A stretch of DNA of 64,000 nucleotides from Liolophura sinensis (taxonomy: Eukaryota > Mollusca > Polyplacophora > Chitonida > Chitonidae), in assembly GCF_032854445.1 (NCBI RefSeq), contig NC_088297.1, forward strand, positions 23,821,127-23,885,126, given 5' to 3'. Position 1 is the stretch's first letter. The number at the start of each line of letters is the position of its first letter. Of this stretch, positions 10,476-21,309 are shown one piece after another. A model generated the notes under the pieces. It searched no databases. It was not told the DNA's origin and saw nothing but the letters and a program-made list of their open reading frames with translations. Made by a program: the position numbers and the translations under genes.

Positions 10476-13400
10476 GTAAGTTTTTGTTTTGCGTGAATCG
10501 TTCATTGCACCAATGAGTTAAAGAAATGAACGACATTAAGGAGGGAGCCGGGGTTAGGTGGTTAGAATAGCTTAATGTTCAATCGCTATGACACACGAGG
10601 TGCAAGTTCCAATCCGGCCTAGAACAGTAAGGTGTGGCCGTTGGCACAGTCTAACGTTCGTTGAAAAACACTTGTCTTTCACGAATTTTGCGGAGCGTGC
10701 GTATGTGTAAGTCATATGTATAAAAGTTCGTCGGTAACTTTCCAGACTTCGTTAGTATACGCCGGAGAGTCTTGTTTTCCAATAGCGGACTTCAAGCAAC
10801 CTGCGGATGGTCGTGGGTTTCCCCCGGGCTCCGCCTGGTTTCCTCCACAGTAATGATGGCCGCCATCGAACAAGTGAAATATTATTAGTTTCATTGTTAC
10901 TCAGTGACAGGATACACAAATATATGGTGTCAGTAATTTTCATATTGGTCGAGGCGCCAGGTTACTGACACCATATATTTCCGTATCCTGTCGCTGAGTA
11001 ACCATGAAACGGATTTAACCTCCAAAAGACAAGTCAGTTCAGCACAAAAGACCAGTCTTCAGGTGAGTCGCTTCAGCGATGTGACCATTGTTTTGACAAC
11101 CGCACAAGGGGAGATAATCTACTCAGCAGACGCATTTGATGTGGGAATATAAACCTCCCTCGTTTGGCCGTTGTTGTCCAACGAGAAGCGGAGTATTTTG
11201 TTTGACGCGGGATAATCTTAATTACGGTGTAAAATATCAATCAAAAAATTAAATATATTCAATTACGGCATATGTGCGTCCTCCCTGTAAAACCACGTCA
11301 AAACACCAGATATTACATCCCACCCAGTCCAGACGCCTACGACTTAGTACATCTCTCTAGTAGTGAGACGCAATTCAATTCACCTCTGTACTGTTCATGC
11401 CATTGGAGGTCTACTCACTCCACTTCACTTAAGCTTGTTTCTTCCCATTTCAGCTCTTCACTTCACCTGAGTTCTGCTCAATTCAGCTCAGTTGATTTCT
11501 GCTCACTTCAGTTCAGTTGAGTTCTTTCAGCTCAGTTTTGCTCACTTCAGCTCAGTTTTGTGCATTTCAGCTCAGGTTAACTCAGTTCAGTTCTGTTCGC
11601 TTCATTTAAATTCTGCTGACTTCAGTATTGTTCTCCTGACTTCAGTTCAGCTCAGTTCAGTTCTCTTTACTTCATTCCAGTTCATTTTAGCTCAGTTTAG
11701 CCCATTTCATCCCAGTTTAGCTAAGTTCAGTTATGCTCACTCCAGTTCAGTTATGCACACTTCAGTTCAGTTGCGTTCTGCTCACTTCACTTCAGTTCTG
11801 TTCACTTCAGCCCAGTTCTGTGCACTTCAGTCCAGGTTAACTCACCCCAAGTCTGTTCACTTCAGTTAAAGTCTGCTGATTTCATTTCAGCTGTCCTGAC
11901 TTCACCTCAACTCTGCTCACTTCACTTCAGTTCTGTTGATTTCAGATCAGTTTAGCACAGTTCAGCCCACTTCAGCCCAGTTTAGCTGGGTTCTGTTTTG
12001 TGCCCGTCAGTTCTGTTATCTTCACTTCAATTTTGTTCAGTTCTGTCCACTTCAGTTCAATTCTGCTGACTTCAGTTCTGTTATCACTTCTGTTTAGCTT
12101 TGCTCAAAGCAGCCAAGCACTGTTCAGCTCACCTCACTACAGTTCAGTTCATATCTTCTCATTTCACTTCGGTTTATCTCAACTCGAACAAGTTCTTTCC
12201 CGTTCTGCTAACTTCAGTTCCGTTTCGTTCAGCACATTTATGGAAATTTTACGTGTGGTTTCTCTTTGCTGTTGTGTTAATAGCCTTGACACAAATAAGC
12301 GACTGGAATCGCTCGTGGCGTTGTTTGCTCAGCTTTCCATTCGTTTATACCATCGATGTGGCGTACAAATCTGTGCTGGACATTCTGAATTTCCAAAACC
12401 CTGGTCTCTCCCAGACGTCAAAAAATCAAAACAAGAACGAAAACAGACCCCCCCCCACACACACACAAATAAATAAATAAATAAAAAAAAAGAAAAGATA
12501 AAAGAAACACATAAAATTCACAAATTCTACATTTAGCCGAAACATAACAATGGGTGGATTGTACGAGTGCACGATGCATGTAAATGTTTTTGCCCGTGTA
12601 TACTCTATTGAGTGTCTGCATGTGGATGAGTTATGAAATACGGTGTTTCCCCAAAAGTCGATGAGATAGCGTTGTGTGGGACACTGTCTAATGACGTGCT
12701 GTAATTGGTATAGGACTAATTATGAAGAATTGACAACTCGTCGGAGAGCGATATTACGAGCAAAGTATCGAACGTGTATTGTTGACTGATGTGGGATTCT
12801 ATATGAAGGGTGCTACCTCTCGAGGCATTCGTGCTGGTAAAGCGAGTCTGGAAAAAGCTTTTAATTGGCTTAACGTCCTGGATGCTGATGTCATTTCTGC
12901 GTGTTTAGCTCGTGTTTAGTCCCACTCATTGTTACCAACCGGTTCTTGTTGCGCTGAAAGTACGGGACACAATAACGTTGACATTTCATGTTTTTTAAAA
13001 AAGCTTGGTGCAGCTTTTGTAAGTTCCATGACCTTTTTAGCAGAAAATACACGTAAGAGAGAAAGTTGAGCCTAAAGAGTTCAGTATTCTACCCGATATC
13101 AATGATAAAGTTTAGCGTATTCGCAATTCTTGTGCTAAATCTCGACGCATAGATCTATACCTGCCGAATCATTCCATTATTTTTAACAAGGAAAAGATGG
13201 ATCTAGTTTGACTTATGTGCTTTGTTTGTGAAGCACTTACTCGTCTTAACTCTGGCAATACCCATTTTGCGTATCCGGGAAAGATTTCTATTCCACAAGA
13301 ATTTACCATGACAACTCGTCGAAACAAACAGAGCTTAATAAATTGGCTAGCAGGCATTTCTAGTGAATGCAGTATTCGTCATTGTTCTACTGAAGTACAA

Positions 13401-16400
13401 CGGATAGAATATTAAAACGTATCACAAAGGCAAACAGCGGTAAATCTAATATATTTACCCGGTGCATATCCATATTGCAAGACGCGGAAGGGGAGGCTAT
13501 CCAGTCTGTGCATGCCATCTCCACCTTGTCGAAAATTGCGGAGGCGACAGTTCATATGGAAACACTTCCCTGTTTGTACCAAATTCTATTGTACATGACT
13601 TGTATGATAACAACCGAGATGAATGCTCGTCTCGTGAAGGATAAAGTTGTATTGCCCCTTATTAACCTTCGGACGGAGGAATCTGTGAGTGATTGTTTTG
13701 TGTTCTATTGAAGGCTTAACTTAAACTGTCAATGAAATGTTTGTCCTTTAGTAAAGCGTCCTAGATTTGATGAACCGAGCTTTCATAGATTGAATAGCAA
13801 CTCGGGCACAAGATCCTTATTGCACCGTACCAAGTTTAGCCGGCCCGCGGATTGACCTCAGCTTTACATCGAGGGAGCGGACGCCGAAGGACGGGCGCTG
13901 TTAAACTGAGGGTGCAGGAATTCTGGAATGAATGTGGGCTGTCTTTATCCGTGAGCTAAACCAAGGTGAACTGAAGAAGTGGAAATAATACTGAGCTACC
14001 AATAAAAAACAATATCGATCAAAAATGGGACAGAACAATATACACGCACTCGTTTGTTTCCCATCTCTATTATCAAATGACAAGCGGAATCAATGAATTG
14101 CTATGGTATTGATGGCCCCAGTCACAAATGTATCACATATGTACAGGTATGACAACACTACGTTGATCCATTAGTGCTATTTGATTTTTTTTCTTCATTT
14201 CCTCGTGTTCTTTAGCGATTTACATGCATTTTCATTGGAAATTTATGATTAAAACCAAAGACGTACACAAGGGTGAATGACGCAGAAAGTAATTAGATAA
14301 AGTTACTCAGCTCAGTTATAAACATAAAAAATGGTTTTCCCCAAGGGGTAAACTTTTGTCCCGCTTTATAACAGTGTACTTCGCCGTATACATATTTTCT
14401 CCATGGTGAAAACCTTTCCTCTACTGTGTAAAAGTCTTTTCAACGGGGTGGAAAGTTCTCCAACCTCGCCTGCTCAAAAAACCGTTCCTTCTGTGAGGTA
14501 AAATGTTTTTCCTCCGCGGTGTAAAGGCTTTTTTCTGCGGTATTTCTTTCCGTCGGGTGAGCAAGTTGGTAAGTTTTCCCAGTGGTGTGCGATCGTGTGG
14601 TAAGATCACGGCGACATGCGTATCAAGGTTTGGGTTGTATAACTGTCAATTTTACTAAAGTAAAGTTTTAATATGAACTAGCTCCCAAATGTCTACGAAA
14701 CAAGAGGTTTCTCTAATCTTTTGATTGTGACGTATATGTAAGATGGCACTGCAGACAAAAGCCGATCTTTTGTCCCTGTATTCACAATGGTAATCATTAT
14801 CACGTCAGGAATCTATAGTGTTCTGTTTGTGCCATCATAAATCACTTGTATCGATCACTAAACTTCGACCTACCATAAATTCGGATTCAAGATATTAAAA
14901 AAGTCGACGTCGATTTTTTGAGTTGCACTTTTCAAATGTTTACGATACAGAGCATGTCAACCGTGATTGATTGGCAAAGCAATTAAGGCTAATGAAAGGG
15001 ATCTGTTTGCGAATACAGCAGTGAGGTTTGTAGTCGATATATTATTGACGATCAGTCTAGCGTTGTGCACAATGCTGCCCAGAGCTGATCAAAATGCTGA
15101 GGGCGAAAGGCTGATTTAAACACTGGGCTTGTCATTCCAGTCAGAAATCTTCCTTTCACAAGGTGAGGAGCGGGCCTTCGTAGAGTAGGCTTTCATTGGC
15201 TTCGTTACATGACTTGCGGGTTCAAACCGTACCTAGAGCGGGAATTTTTTACTGTGCGTTCGGCCTTAATAACAATGAGCGGTTCTGCCTCACAGCTGTC
15301 AAAGACACCAGATACGACGCCCCGCCGCAGTTACATTAGGCCGACACCAGACACGACGTCCGGCCAAGTCACATTAGGCCGACACCAGACACGACGTCCA
15401 GTTCAGTCATATTATATCGACACCATACACCACGTCCCACCCAATCACAGTATGCTTACATTAGACACCACATCCCATGCAATCACAGTATACCTACACC
15501 AGACACAACGTCCCGCCCAGTCAAATTAGACCCACACTAGACACCAAGTTCCTCTCAGTCATATTATACTGACACCAGACACGACAACTCGCCCAGTCAC
15601 ATTATATCGACACCAGACACCACTCCCCACCCACTCCCAGAAAACTTGAGGGCGCGGAAGACGCGACGATTTGCTTCCTAAGTGGTCACGAAGGTCCCTA
15701 TCTAATTAAAATGTGTGCCTTCGGCGACCTTCGCTCCATTGCGGAGATCTCGGGAGGCGGATGCGCACCCTTAGTGCTTCCGCGTCTTTGTGGGAACACG
15801 AAGGTTGCGGGAGAGGAGTACCGCGTGTTCCGGGTGTTTGTGGGAACACGAAGGTTCCGCCTGTTCCGCTGGGTTGCTATTGTCGCAGTCATGATGGTCG
15901 CTAGCTACCACCTTATCTAGTCCTAGTCGATTAGCATTGGTCCGTGTATTAAATCGACCAATTCTGGGTCACTGGAGACATTGTTCTGATATAACCGAAA
16001 TAATATACAAAATTCAGCAAACAATCTTCATGTCTCGCATAGTATTGACTTATCCGAGAGAATCTTTCATAGTATCAATGAAGTATATCGATCGGAGTTC
16101 GAAACCGGAGTAAAACTGGTTATTTATGATTACTGTCTGATTGAAATGATCTTCTTTCACATTAATTGAATTAGCTACTGTGGCGTGATAAGTAAAGTGT
16201 CTGCCTCGCATGCGATAGATCCGGGGTTCAATGCCGAATCAAGTCATAAAAATAACTTAAATTCGGCATCTTGAATACTACCAAACATGTGATGAGAATT
16301 AGAACTACAACTAGAGGTACAACTAAGTACCTGAACTAGTGAGTCCAGTGTCCTTACACTGGGACTGTGTGAGCATATCCCTGCATTGCCTTCATGGCCC

Positions 16401-17911
16401 AGGAGCCTCTCGCCAATGCGGTCGCTATGAGTTCATGTCCAACTCATGCTGGCTTCCACTCCGGCCATTCGTGGGAAGGTCTTGCAGCAGCCTATGGATG
16501 GTCGTGGGTTTCCCACGGGTTCTGCCCGCTTTTCCCCACCACAATGCTAGCCGCTGTAAGCACGGCGTAAAACACCAATTAAATAAATAAATGCATAAAT
16601 ATATTGCCTTCAACTTGGTGTTTCAGCGAAACATGATTATGTCAGAATTGGTTCTACTTGAAATGTCTTTTACGTTTCTTTCCACAGAAAATTTGTCAAA
16701 ATGGCGGATATTTGGACGCCAATGAGAACTGTTGGTGTCCACAAGGTTACCATGGCAACGAATGTGAACATGTTATACGAGGTAAACTGCTAGCTATCAA
16801 TCCAGTCAGTGAGAACTGGTGAACGTTAGGTTCAATACTAGACCCGTTAGATTTTCCTATTTAGCCATATTCGCCTCTAACAAGATGCAAGCAGCTTTTC
16901 CGTTGGTCTGTATATTGTGTGAAACAGCAACATAAGTTTTTTCTGACCGCTTCCCCATCACATCTCCACATAAAATAAAATAATCTAGGGATTTATGTCC
17001 AGCCTCGACATAATTATGTGGCGTTTGCGACATAATTATGTCCAGGTTCGACATAATTACGTGGCGTTTGCGACATAATTATGTCCAGCCTCGACATAAT
17101 TACGTGGCGTTTGCGACATAATTCCCAAGCTTTTGTCCCTCTTGCGTATTCGTCCAATTCTGGTGGAAGAGTTAAACTGGTGATACATGTTTTGCAAAGT
17201 GCTAACTACTGCATCTTTCGTTTATTTGATTATGTGTTGTCAGATTGTACAGAAGGCTGGGAGCTACGTATTGGCTCAGGCAAGGTGGTTTCCTGGGTTA
17301 GACCTACGACTTCCGGTCCAGCATTCCAGGTGTTATGCGACTTTGACTATGGCTTCACCTTCATCCTCCACCGGCAAAGTTGGTGTGCTCAACCGAACTT
17401 CAACAGGACCTGGCAAGAGTATCGGACCGGGTTTGGAGACCAGAACTGTAACCACTGGCTCGGTCTGGACAACATTCATCGTCTTACCGCGGTAGATATC
17501 CACTCGCTTGAGGTCAACGTTGACGTCTACGACGACTGGGGTCAAGGTTTCTACTGTCCGTTTTCCGTGGCTGGTCTGGCGTCAGATTACGCCATAACCC
17601 TGTCCAATTTCACCACGCCGACCGGCGACACACTGACAGACGCGTTCCGCATGCCGAACGGCCAAAACATCGAAGGCAAACCCTTCGCAACGTTCGATCA
17701 CGACAGCTTAGGAACGGGATGCCCACAGCGAACGGCTTCTGGATTCTGGTTCGACACGGACTGCACAGCAGGTAATTTAAACGGGCCGTTTGTGACGAGC
17801 CCTGAGCTAGAGGCTAATAGTGCGATACGCCGGATGACCTGGAACGGCCCATTCGCCGGACGAGCGATACAGCATGCTTTGATGCGGATAAAGAGGGTTC
17901 CCTTGTGTTAA
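10176..17911 (+). CDS. Secreted PAN/apple-EGF-fibrinogen-related protein (three exons)
   Basis: Exons 10176-10475, 16688-16781 and 17244-17911 join to 353 codons plus stop. The junction phases agree (0 then 1) and all introns are GT-AG. The order is signal peptide (about 1-24, hydrophobic LLCIFCCYLL), PAN/apple-like Cys-rich module (43-96, Cys at 43, 61, 65, 70, 76, 82, 94, 96), a compact EGF-like module (about 101-131, CQNGG and CWCPQGYHGNEC), then a fibrinogen-related domain (132-353). In the FReD, the Cys 133/163 and 291/305 pairs, the GFGD and HWLGLDNIH motifs and the D283-x-D285 calcium-site pattern are visible. There are extra Cys at 179, 200 and 236. FReD proteins commonly bind acetylated sugars or microbial surfaces, and in molluscs secreted FReD proteins act in immune recognition. 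That role here is inferred. The architecture could also serve adhesion. Intron 1 is 6.2 kb and repeat-rich. ATTAAA at 18151-18156 is a possible poly(A) signal. Confidence 0.85.
10794..10885 (+). mobile_element. SINE family A, 3' fragment
   Basis: Contains CCTGCGGATGGTCGTGGG, TTTCCCCCGGGCTCCG, ATGATGGCCGCC and AAGTGAAATATT, matching the 3' half of the family A SINE. It lacks the tRNA head and runs directly into the hairpin at 10888. Confidence 0.8.
10888..11010. repeat. Long inverted repeat (arms about 48 bp)
   Basis: The left arm (10888-10936) begins GTTTCATTGTTACTCAG. The right arm (10962-11010) reads the same on the opposite strand as GTTTCATGGTTACTCAG. Both contain GACAGGATAC and ATATATGGTGTCAGTAA on the same strand sense, with only a few mismatches around a loop of about 25 bp. 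It could extrude as a cruciform or, within the intron, form an RNA hairpin. Confidence 0.85.
11400..12240 (+). repeat. TTCAG/CTCAG pentamer-based degenerate array
   Basis: About 840 bp in which TTCAG, CTCAG and TTCTG recur every 5, 10 or 15 bases, for example CACTTCAGCTCAG. Open frames through it (Ser/Phe/Ser-rich) are repeat artefacts. On the transcribed strand of the FReD gene the motif YYCAG resembles a 3' splice-site core. Confidence 0.85.
14330..14610. repeat. Degenerate minisatellite, roughly 30-35 bp unit
   Basis: Motifs of the type TTTTCCxCxGxGGTGTAAAA recur seven to eight times with many differences. I see no coding potential. Confidence 0.55.
15300..15650. repeat. 38-39 bp minisatellite derived from a SINE family B segment
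   Basis: The unit carries GTCACATTAGGCCGACACC followed by AGACACGACGTCC. About nine copies decay from left to right. On the - strand the unit reads as GTGTCGG...AATGTGACTGGG, the same sequence that occurs once inside family B SINE pieces at 32340 and 48400. The array therefore looks like a SINE body segment amplified in tandem. Confidence 0.8.
16185..16260 (+). repeat. tRNA-like SINE head, diverged
   Basis: AGTAAAGTGTCTGCCTCGC followed by GATCCGGGGTTCAATGCC resembles the A-box to B-box region of a tRNA. The acceptor stem does not pair and there is no 3' partner, so it is a SINE head or tRNA pseudogene. Similar weaker heads lie at 10548-10620 and 15198-15250. Confidence 0.45.
16393..16592 (+). 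mobile_element. SINE family A copy
   Basis: Contains GCCCAGGAGCCTCTCGCC, GGTCGCTATGAGTTCATG (B-box region), GGATGGTCGTGGGTTTCCC and GGCGTAAAACACCAATTAAA followed by the ATAAATAAAT tail. It lies 95 bp before exon 2 of the FReD gene. Confidence 0.88.
16688..16781 (+). CDS. Exon 2: EGF-like module of the FReD gene
   Basis: Acceptor TTTCCACAG at 16687 and donor G|GTAAAC at 16782; 94 nt, phase 0 in and phase 1 out. It encodes KICQNGGYLD through CWCPQGYHGNEC, a four-Cys compact EGF variant. The first EGF Cys may be supplied by C96 of exon 1, and the usual third Cys is missing. Confidence 0.85.
16782..17243 (+). repeat. Intron 2 with an ATAATTATG tandem repeat
   Basis: Between about 16995 and 17125 a roughly 43-bp unit, CGACATAATTATGTGGCG followed by TTTGCGACATAATTATG, is repeated three times. 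The palindromic core CATAATTATG recurs every 20-25 bp. The acceptor is TGTGTTGTCAG at 17243. Confidence 0.8.
17244..17911 (+). CDS. Exon 3: fibrinogen-related domain
   Basis: The phase 1 exon runs to TAA at 17909-17911 and encodes a complete FReD of about 222 residues. Conserved stretches are CDFDYGFTFILHRQ, WQEYRTGFGD, HWLGLDNIHRLT, SNFTTPTGDTLTDAF, SGFWFDTDC, GNLNGPF and MRIKRV at the C terminus. GC content and codon use are clearly higher than in the flanks, as expected for real coding sequence. Confidence 0.9.
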
Positions 17912-18268
17912 GAATTATAACACACTGGTTGTGTATCCAGAATGTGTATCCCTTTGCTGCAGACCATCCTTTATTTCGTCTTGGTAGCAAATCACAGAGC
18001 GCCTAGATTTGGGACCCGTTTTACAAAGCAATGTCGTGCTTTAGCCTAAAATTGGAATTCAAAATACACTCTTGAATATGCATCATTTCGATAAAATGTT
18101 GACCACTGATTCTGTGCCGTGAAATAACTTTATACTTTTTTAAAAAGAACATTAAACCTTTGTGCTTAGCCTCAAATGGCTGTGTAAAACAGGTTTTTAA
18201 GTTGCAGGCTCTGGTCATTGAAACTGGCCAGTTCCTGAAATCGAAGGAGTCGATCTCTGCAGGACACT
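17912..18268 (+). other. Probable 3' UTR and flank of the FReD gene
   Basis: AT-rich, no open frame of note. ATTAAA at 18151-18156 is the only candidate poly(A) signal I see close to the stop. Assignment is positional. Confidence 0.4.
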
Positions 18269-18275
18269 GTTTTGT

Positions 18276-18342
18276 GCTCTGGAGAGGAAGCCAGCGTGAG
18301 CTGGACATGAACTCACAGCATCGCATAGTGAGAGGAACCTGC
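18276..18342 (-). mobile_element. SINE family A head fragment
   Basis: AGAGGAAGCCAGCGTGAGCT, GAACTCACAGC and TGAGAGGAACC match the tRNA-proximal part of family A in reverse orientation. No 3' portion is present. Confidence 0.7.
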
Positions 18343-18344
18343 GT

Positions 18345-21235
18345 CGTTGTGCTAAGCTGGCAGGTAACACTGTGTTACAGTTCACACTGACAAAGAAATG
18401 AATCGATGCGACTTCTCTATGAAAGGTTAGGAATGATCCTCTTTCTCTTAAAATATGTGTTGCCAGCATTCTGAACGTTTGTAGATAACGATTAAACATG
18501 TACTGGAAACATTCCTCAGGCATGCCCACCGTGATATCCAAACCGAGGGATACACAACCCATAGTGTTTAGCTGAGCGCGCAGAGATTTCGTAAATCTAA
18601 TCACGACCAATTCCAGCCTGCAGCCGATATTCAAAGAAGACACTAATATTATCTTTATTGTGCAAGACAATGATCTGTGGATGACATGATACATGTACTG
18701 TCAAGCTCTGAAACGGTAGAAGTACTGAAAGCAGATCCCTAACGGCTTTATTTCCACACCAGATGTTACCTAGAAACAATATTTATGCTATGCTGGTCTG
18801 TAAAAAGAATTTAAAATGTATTACGTTAACTAGTTCCGTTAAAAAAACAAACAACTCCATTAAAGTTGGACGGTCTGTCTATATTGTCGGCGGCGGAGCA
18901 TTGGCCGGGTGACGTCATGTCAGGAAGAACTACCAGGAATATGTATTGAAAAGCTTTAATCTAATCTATAATTCATTAGGGTGTTTTTAATGGGATCTGG
19001 TCCTTATTTTCCCAGTCTGTGGTATTTTAGGCCATGCATGTAACTATGCAGTACCCTGCGTTGTGTTACTGCAGTTGCTAGTCACATCTGGGCATGGAAT
19101 TACCGTCGAAATTAGTTGTAAAAGTATGGCCTGTGGTCTGTGTTGTACACATTGCGAGTCCATGCGTCGAAACAGACATTCGCATACCAGCATCAACTAA
19201 AAAGGACGTCCCAGGTAAATAATCGCAAAACCTTCTCAAAACAAAGTATCACATACACCCCCAAAGAACTGAGAAAATGGGACGGAATTATGCAAAGAGA
19301 AGCAGTAAACAGTTCTCAGTGATGTTAGAAAGACGCAAGGTATGTTCTAGACGATCAAGTAAAATCAGTATTCAAGTGGTGTACCATGCTAAAATATCAG
19401 TTGTCGATATCAAAATATGTATCTCAGTTGCTCTTTGATTGCAGCTGTTCAAATATAAAACACGATAATTTAACACGATAAATATTCGTCCGCTAGCCCC
19501 AAGTCACAAGGTCAGCGGTGGGTCGATCACAGGGGAGTAGATTTTCGGAGGTTTGGTCACCAAATTCTACTGTTTTTCTTTCGTTATCGACGTTTTAGAC
19601 GGTCGGAATTGATTCAGAGGACATCAAACTATATATGTGCAGGTTGCCAGGCCCAGTACTGGAGATCTACTTTAAAATAGCATTACCTCTTATATTGTTT
19701 CAAAGAAGCTTTTCCGGGGATTTATTTTATGTAAAAATGCATATTTGCTAATTAAGTCAGTTTTTATTGTTTTCTGTAAGATTCGTACCTGTACATTTTA
19801 TAGTGTTATAATGATTCCGCAGTTGGATAAAGGTATAAACCGACCTATTTTGTACGGTAACATGCGCACAGACGAGGCAGAAATGTTGTGAACGGTAATT
19901 ATTTGGGGTATTCTAAAATAATGGCAAACATTCGATTGAGATTTGCGGTGGTCGATTTTTTTCGCCAAAAATCTCCGGTATAGTCTCTTTAAGTTATAGT
20001 CTATGTATCCTATCGCTTTGGCTGCCATTGTAATTATGAAGCTACCTGTTAATCCGTAGTTGTGTAGACCAGGTGGACCACCATTCCTGCACCATTTGTT
20101 ACATTATAGACGTGGTATTTCAGCATTTTTTAAAAATAGCCTAAATATTATATTGTTTGCTTTATATATCTTAAATTGTTATTCTGGCTAAATAAGATTT
20201 ATTCTTTTTGTCTACATAAGGTGTTACTAAATTTGTTAGTAAGGAAAATAAAAATTTCAGACCTTTAATGTACGCGTTAAGAGTTGTAGTTAAGTAAAAA
20301 TCTACTACTTGCACCGGCAAAAACCATGAATGTTGAGCAGGATCAATTACAACCCGTTTAAAATATTCTGATAAGGGTGGGTCACTCAATAACTCTCAAA
20401 ACAGGTAGTATAAGCGAAAGAACAACAACGGATGCGTTTTGGTGGTTTTTAAGCTTTACAAGACCTTCATTTGCTGAAAGAAACTGATTTCTTTCTTTAT
20501 TTTCCCCAATTATTCCTACATTTCCCCAATCATAAATAAACTTTAAAAAATCAGATTGATAACATTTTAAAAGCCTCCAAGCCACCCTCAGACGTGACTA
20601 AGGATTTTCGGCTATCTTTGAAAATCTAAGACAAAAAGCTATAGTCGATAACCGGATAATTGCTTTGTGAAATGGTCTAGACAGAAATGTTTATCAGCTA
20701 ACTCAGTTACACTAAAAACTCTAAAAGCCTTTAGACTTTTGTGAAACTGGCCCGGAATTGGTTTGCTAAGCTTTGTGAATGTCAAAAAAAACAAAACAAC
20801 AACAACAAAAAAAAAACACGATATGGCCATTTGTACTATGTAAGGTTCGCTGAAAAACAGGCGCAAAACACCATTCATATGGATATATAGACAAAATAAG
20901 ACCGTCTTCATCACAGAAAAACCTTGCAGGCATTTTTAAAACACTTATTTAACATTGATTTGATGTATTTGTAATGCAAGTTATTTTCACAAATAAACTG
21001 TAGTACAAGAGTATTCTCATCGGCAACGCGATATGGCCACATATTTTATTCGTTTAATAGTCCCACATATCTCTTTTAAACCACAGTCATTTCATCAATT
21101 TTCGGACTTCTTTCCTAACTCCCATGTTCGGCATACATTCTACACAGTCAAATCTGTATGTGATTTGTTTTTGGTTTTGTTTTTGATGCTATCACTGGCA
21201 TATCGACAACCTGAACCGACTCGTGTTTTCTCCTT
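18345..21235. repeat. Mostly unannotated; dispersed repeats at 19160-19460
   Basis: Segment 19280-19460 (CAAAGAGAAGCAGT, AAATCAGTATTCAA, AAAATATGTATCTCAGTTGC) is matched at 24985-25165. Segment 19162-19214 (CGTCGAAACAGACATTCG) is matched at 33302-33350. Otherwise I see no gene in this stretch. Confidence 0.65.
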
Positions 21236-21306
21236 GTTCTCGCCACGATATGGCTGAAATATTGCCGATGTGGCGTTAAGCAATAACCATTCATTCATTC
21301 ATTCAT
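21236..21306 (+). mobile_element. SINE-like 3' tail with (CATT)n
   Basis: CGCCACGATATGGCTGAAAT, ATTGCCGATGTGGCGTTAAG and a CATTCATTCATT tail match a tail type I associate with mollusc SINEs. It is distinct from families A and B. A shorter relative (GGCGTTAAGCGATACTC) lies near 23900, and a reverse relative with (GAGT)n lies near 48318. Confidence 0.6.
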
Positions 21307-21309
21307 TGT

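Larger units (their letters stand above)
10476..16687 (+). other. Intron 1 of the FReD gene, repeat-filled
   Basis: Donor GTAAGTTT at 10476; acceptor TTTCTTTCCACAG ending at 16687. The intron contains a tRNA-like head at 10548-10620, SINE pieces, a near-perfect hairpin (10888-11010), a TTCAG-rich array (11400-12240), a degenerate array (14330-14610) and a SINE-derived minisatellite (15300-15650). The stretch 12245-14325 has no gene or clear repeat beyond a C/A/T homopolymer patch near 12448-12500. Between 15745 and 15875 a 30-bp GTGGGAACACGAAGGTT motif is directly repeated. Confidence 0.75.

Noticed and set aside
15711-15920. Overlapping frames near 15.7-15.9 kb on both strands
   Set aside because: GC-rich patch with a short direct repeat; no domain, no splice context.
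16339-16590. 83-codon frame before FReD exon 2
   Set aside because: It lies within a SINE copy.
17187-17545. Additional frames overlapping the FReD exon
   Set aside because: Shadows of the FReD coding frame, with no conserved motifs.
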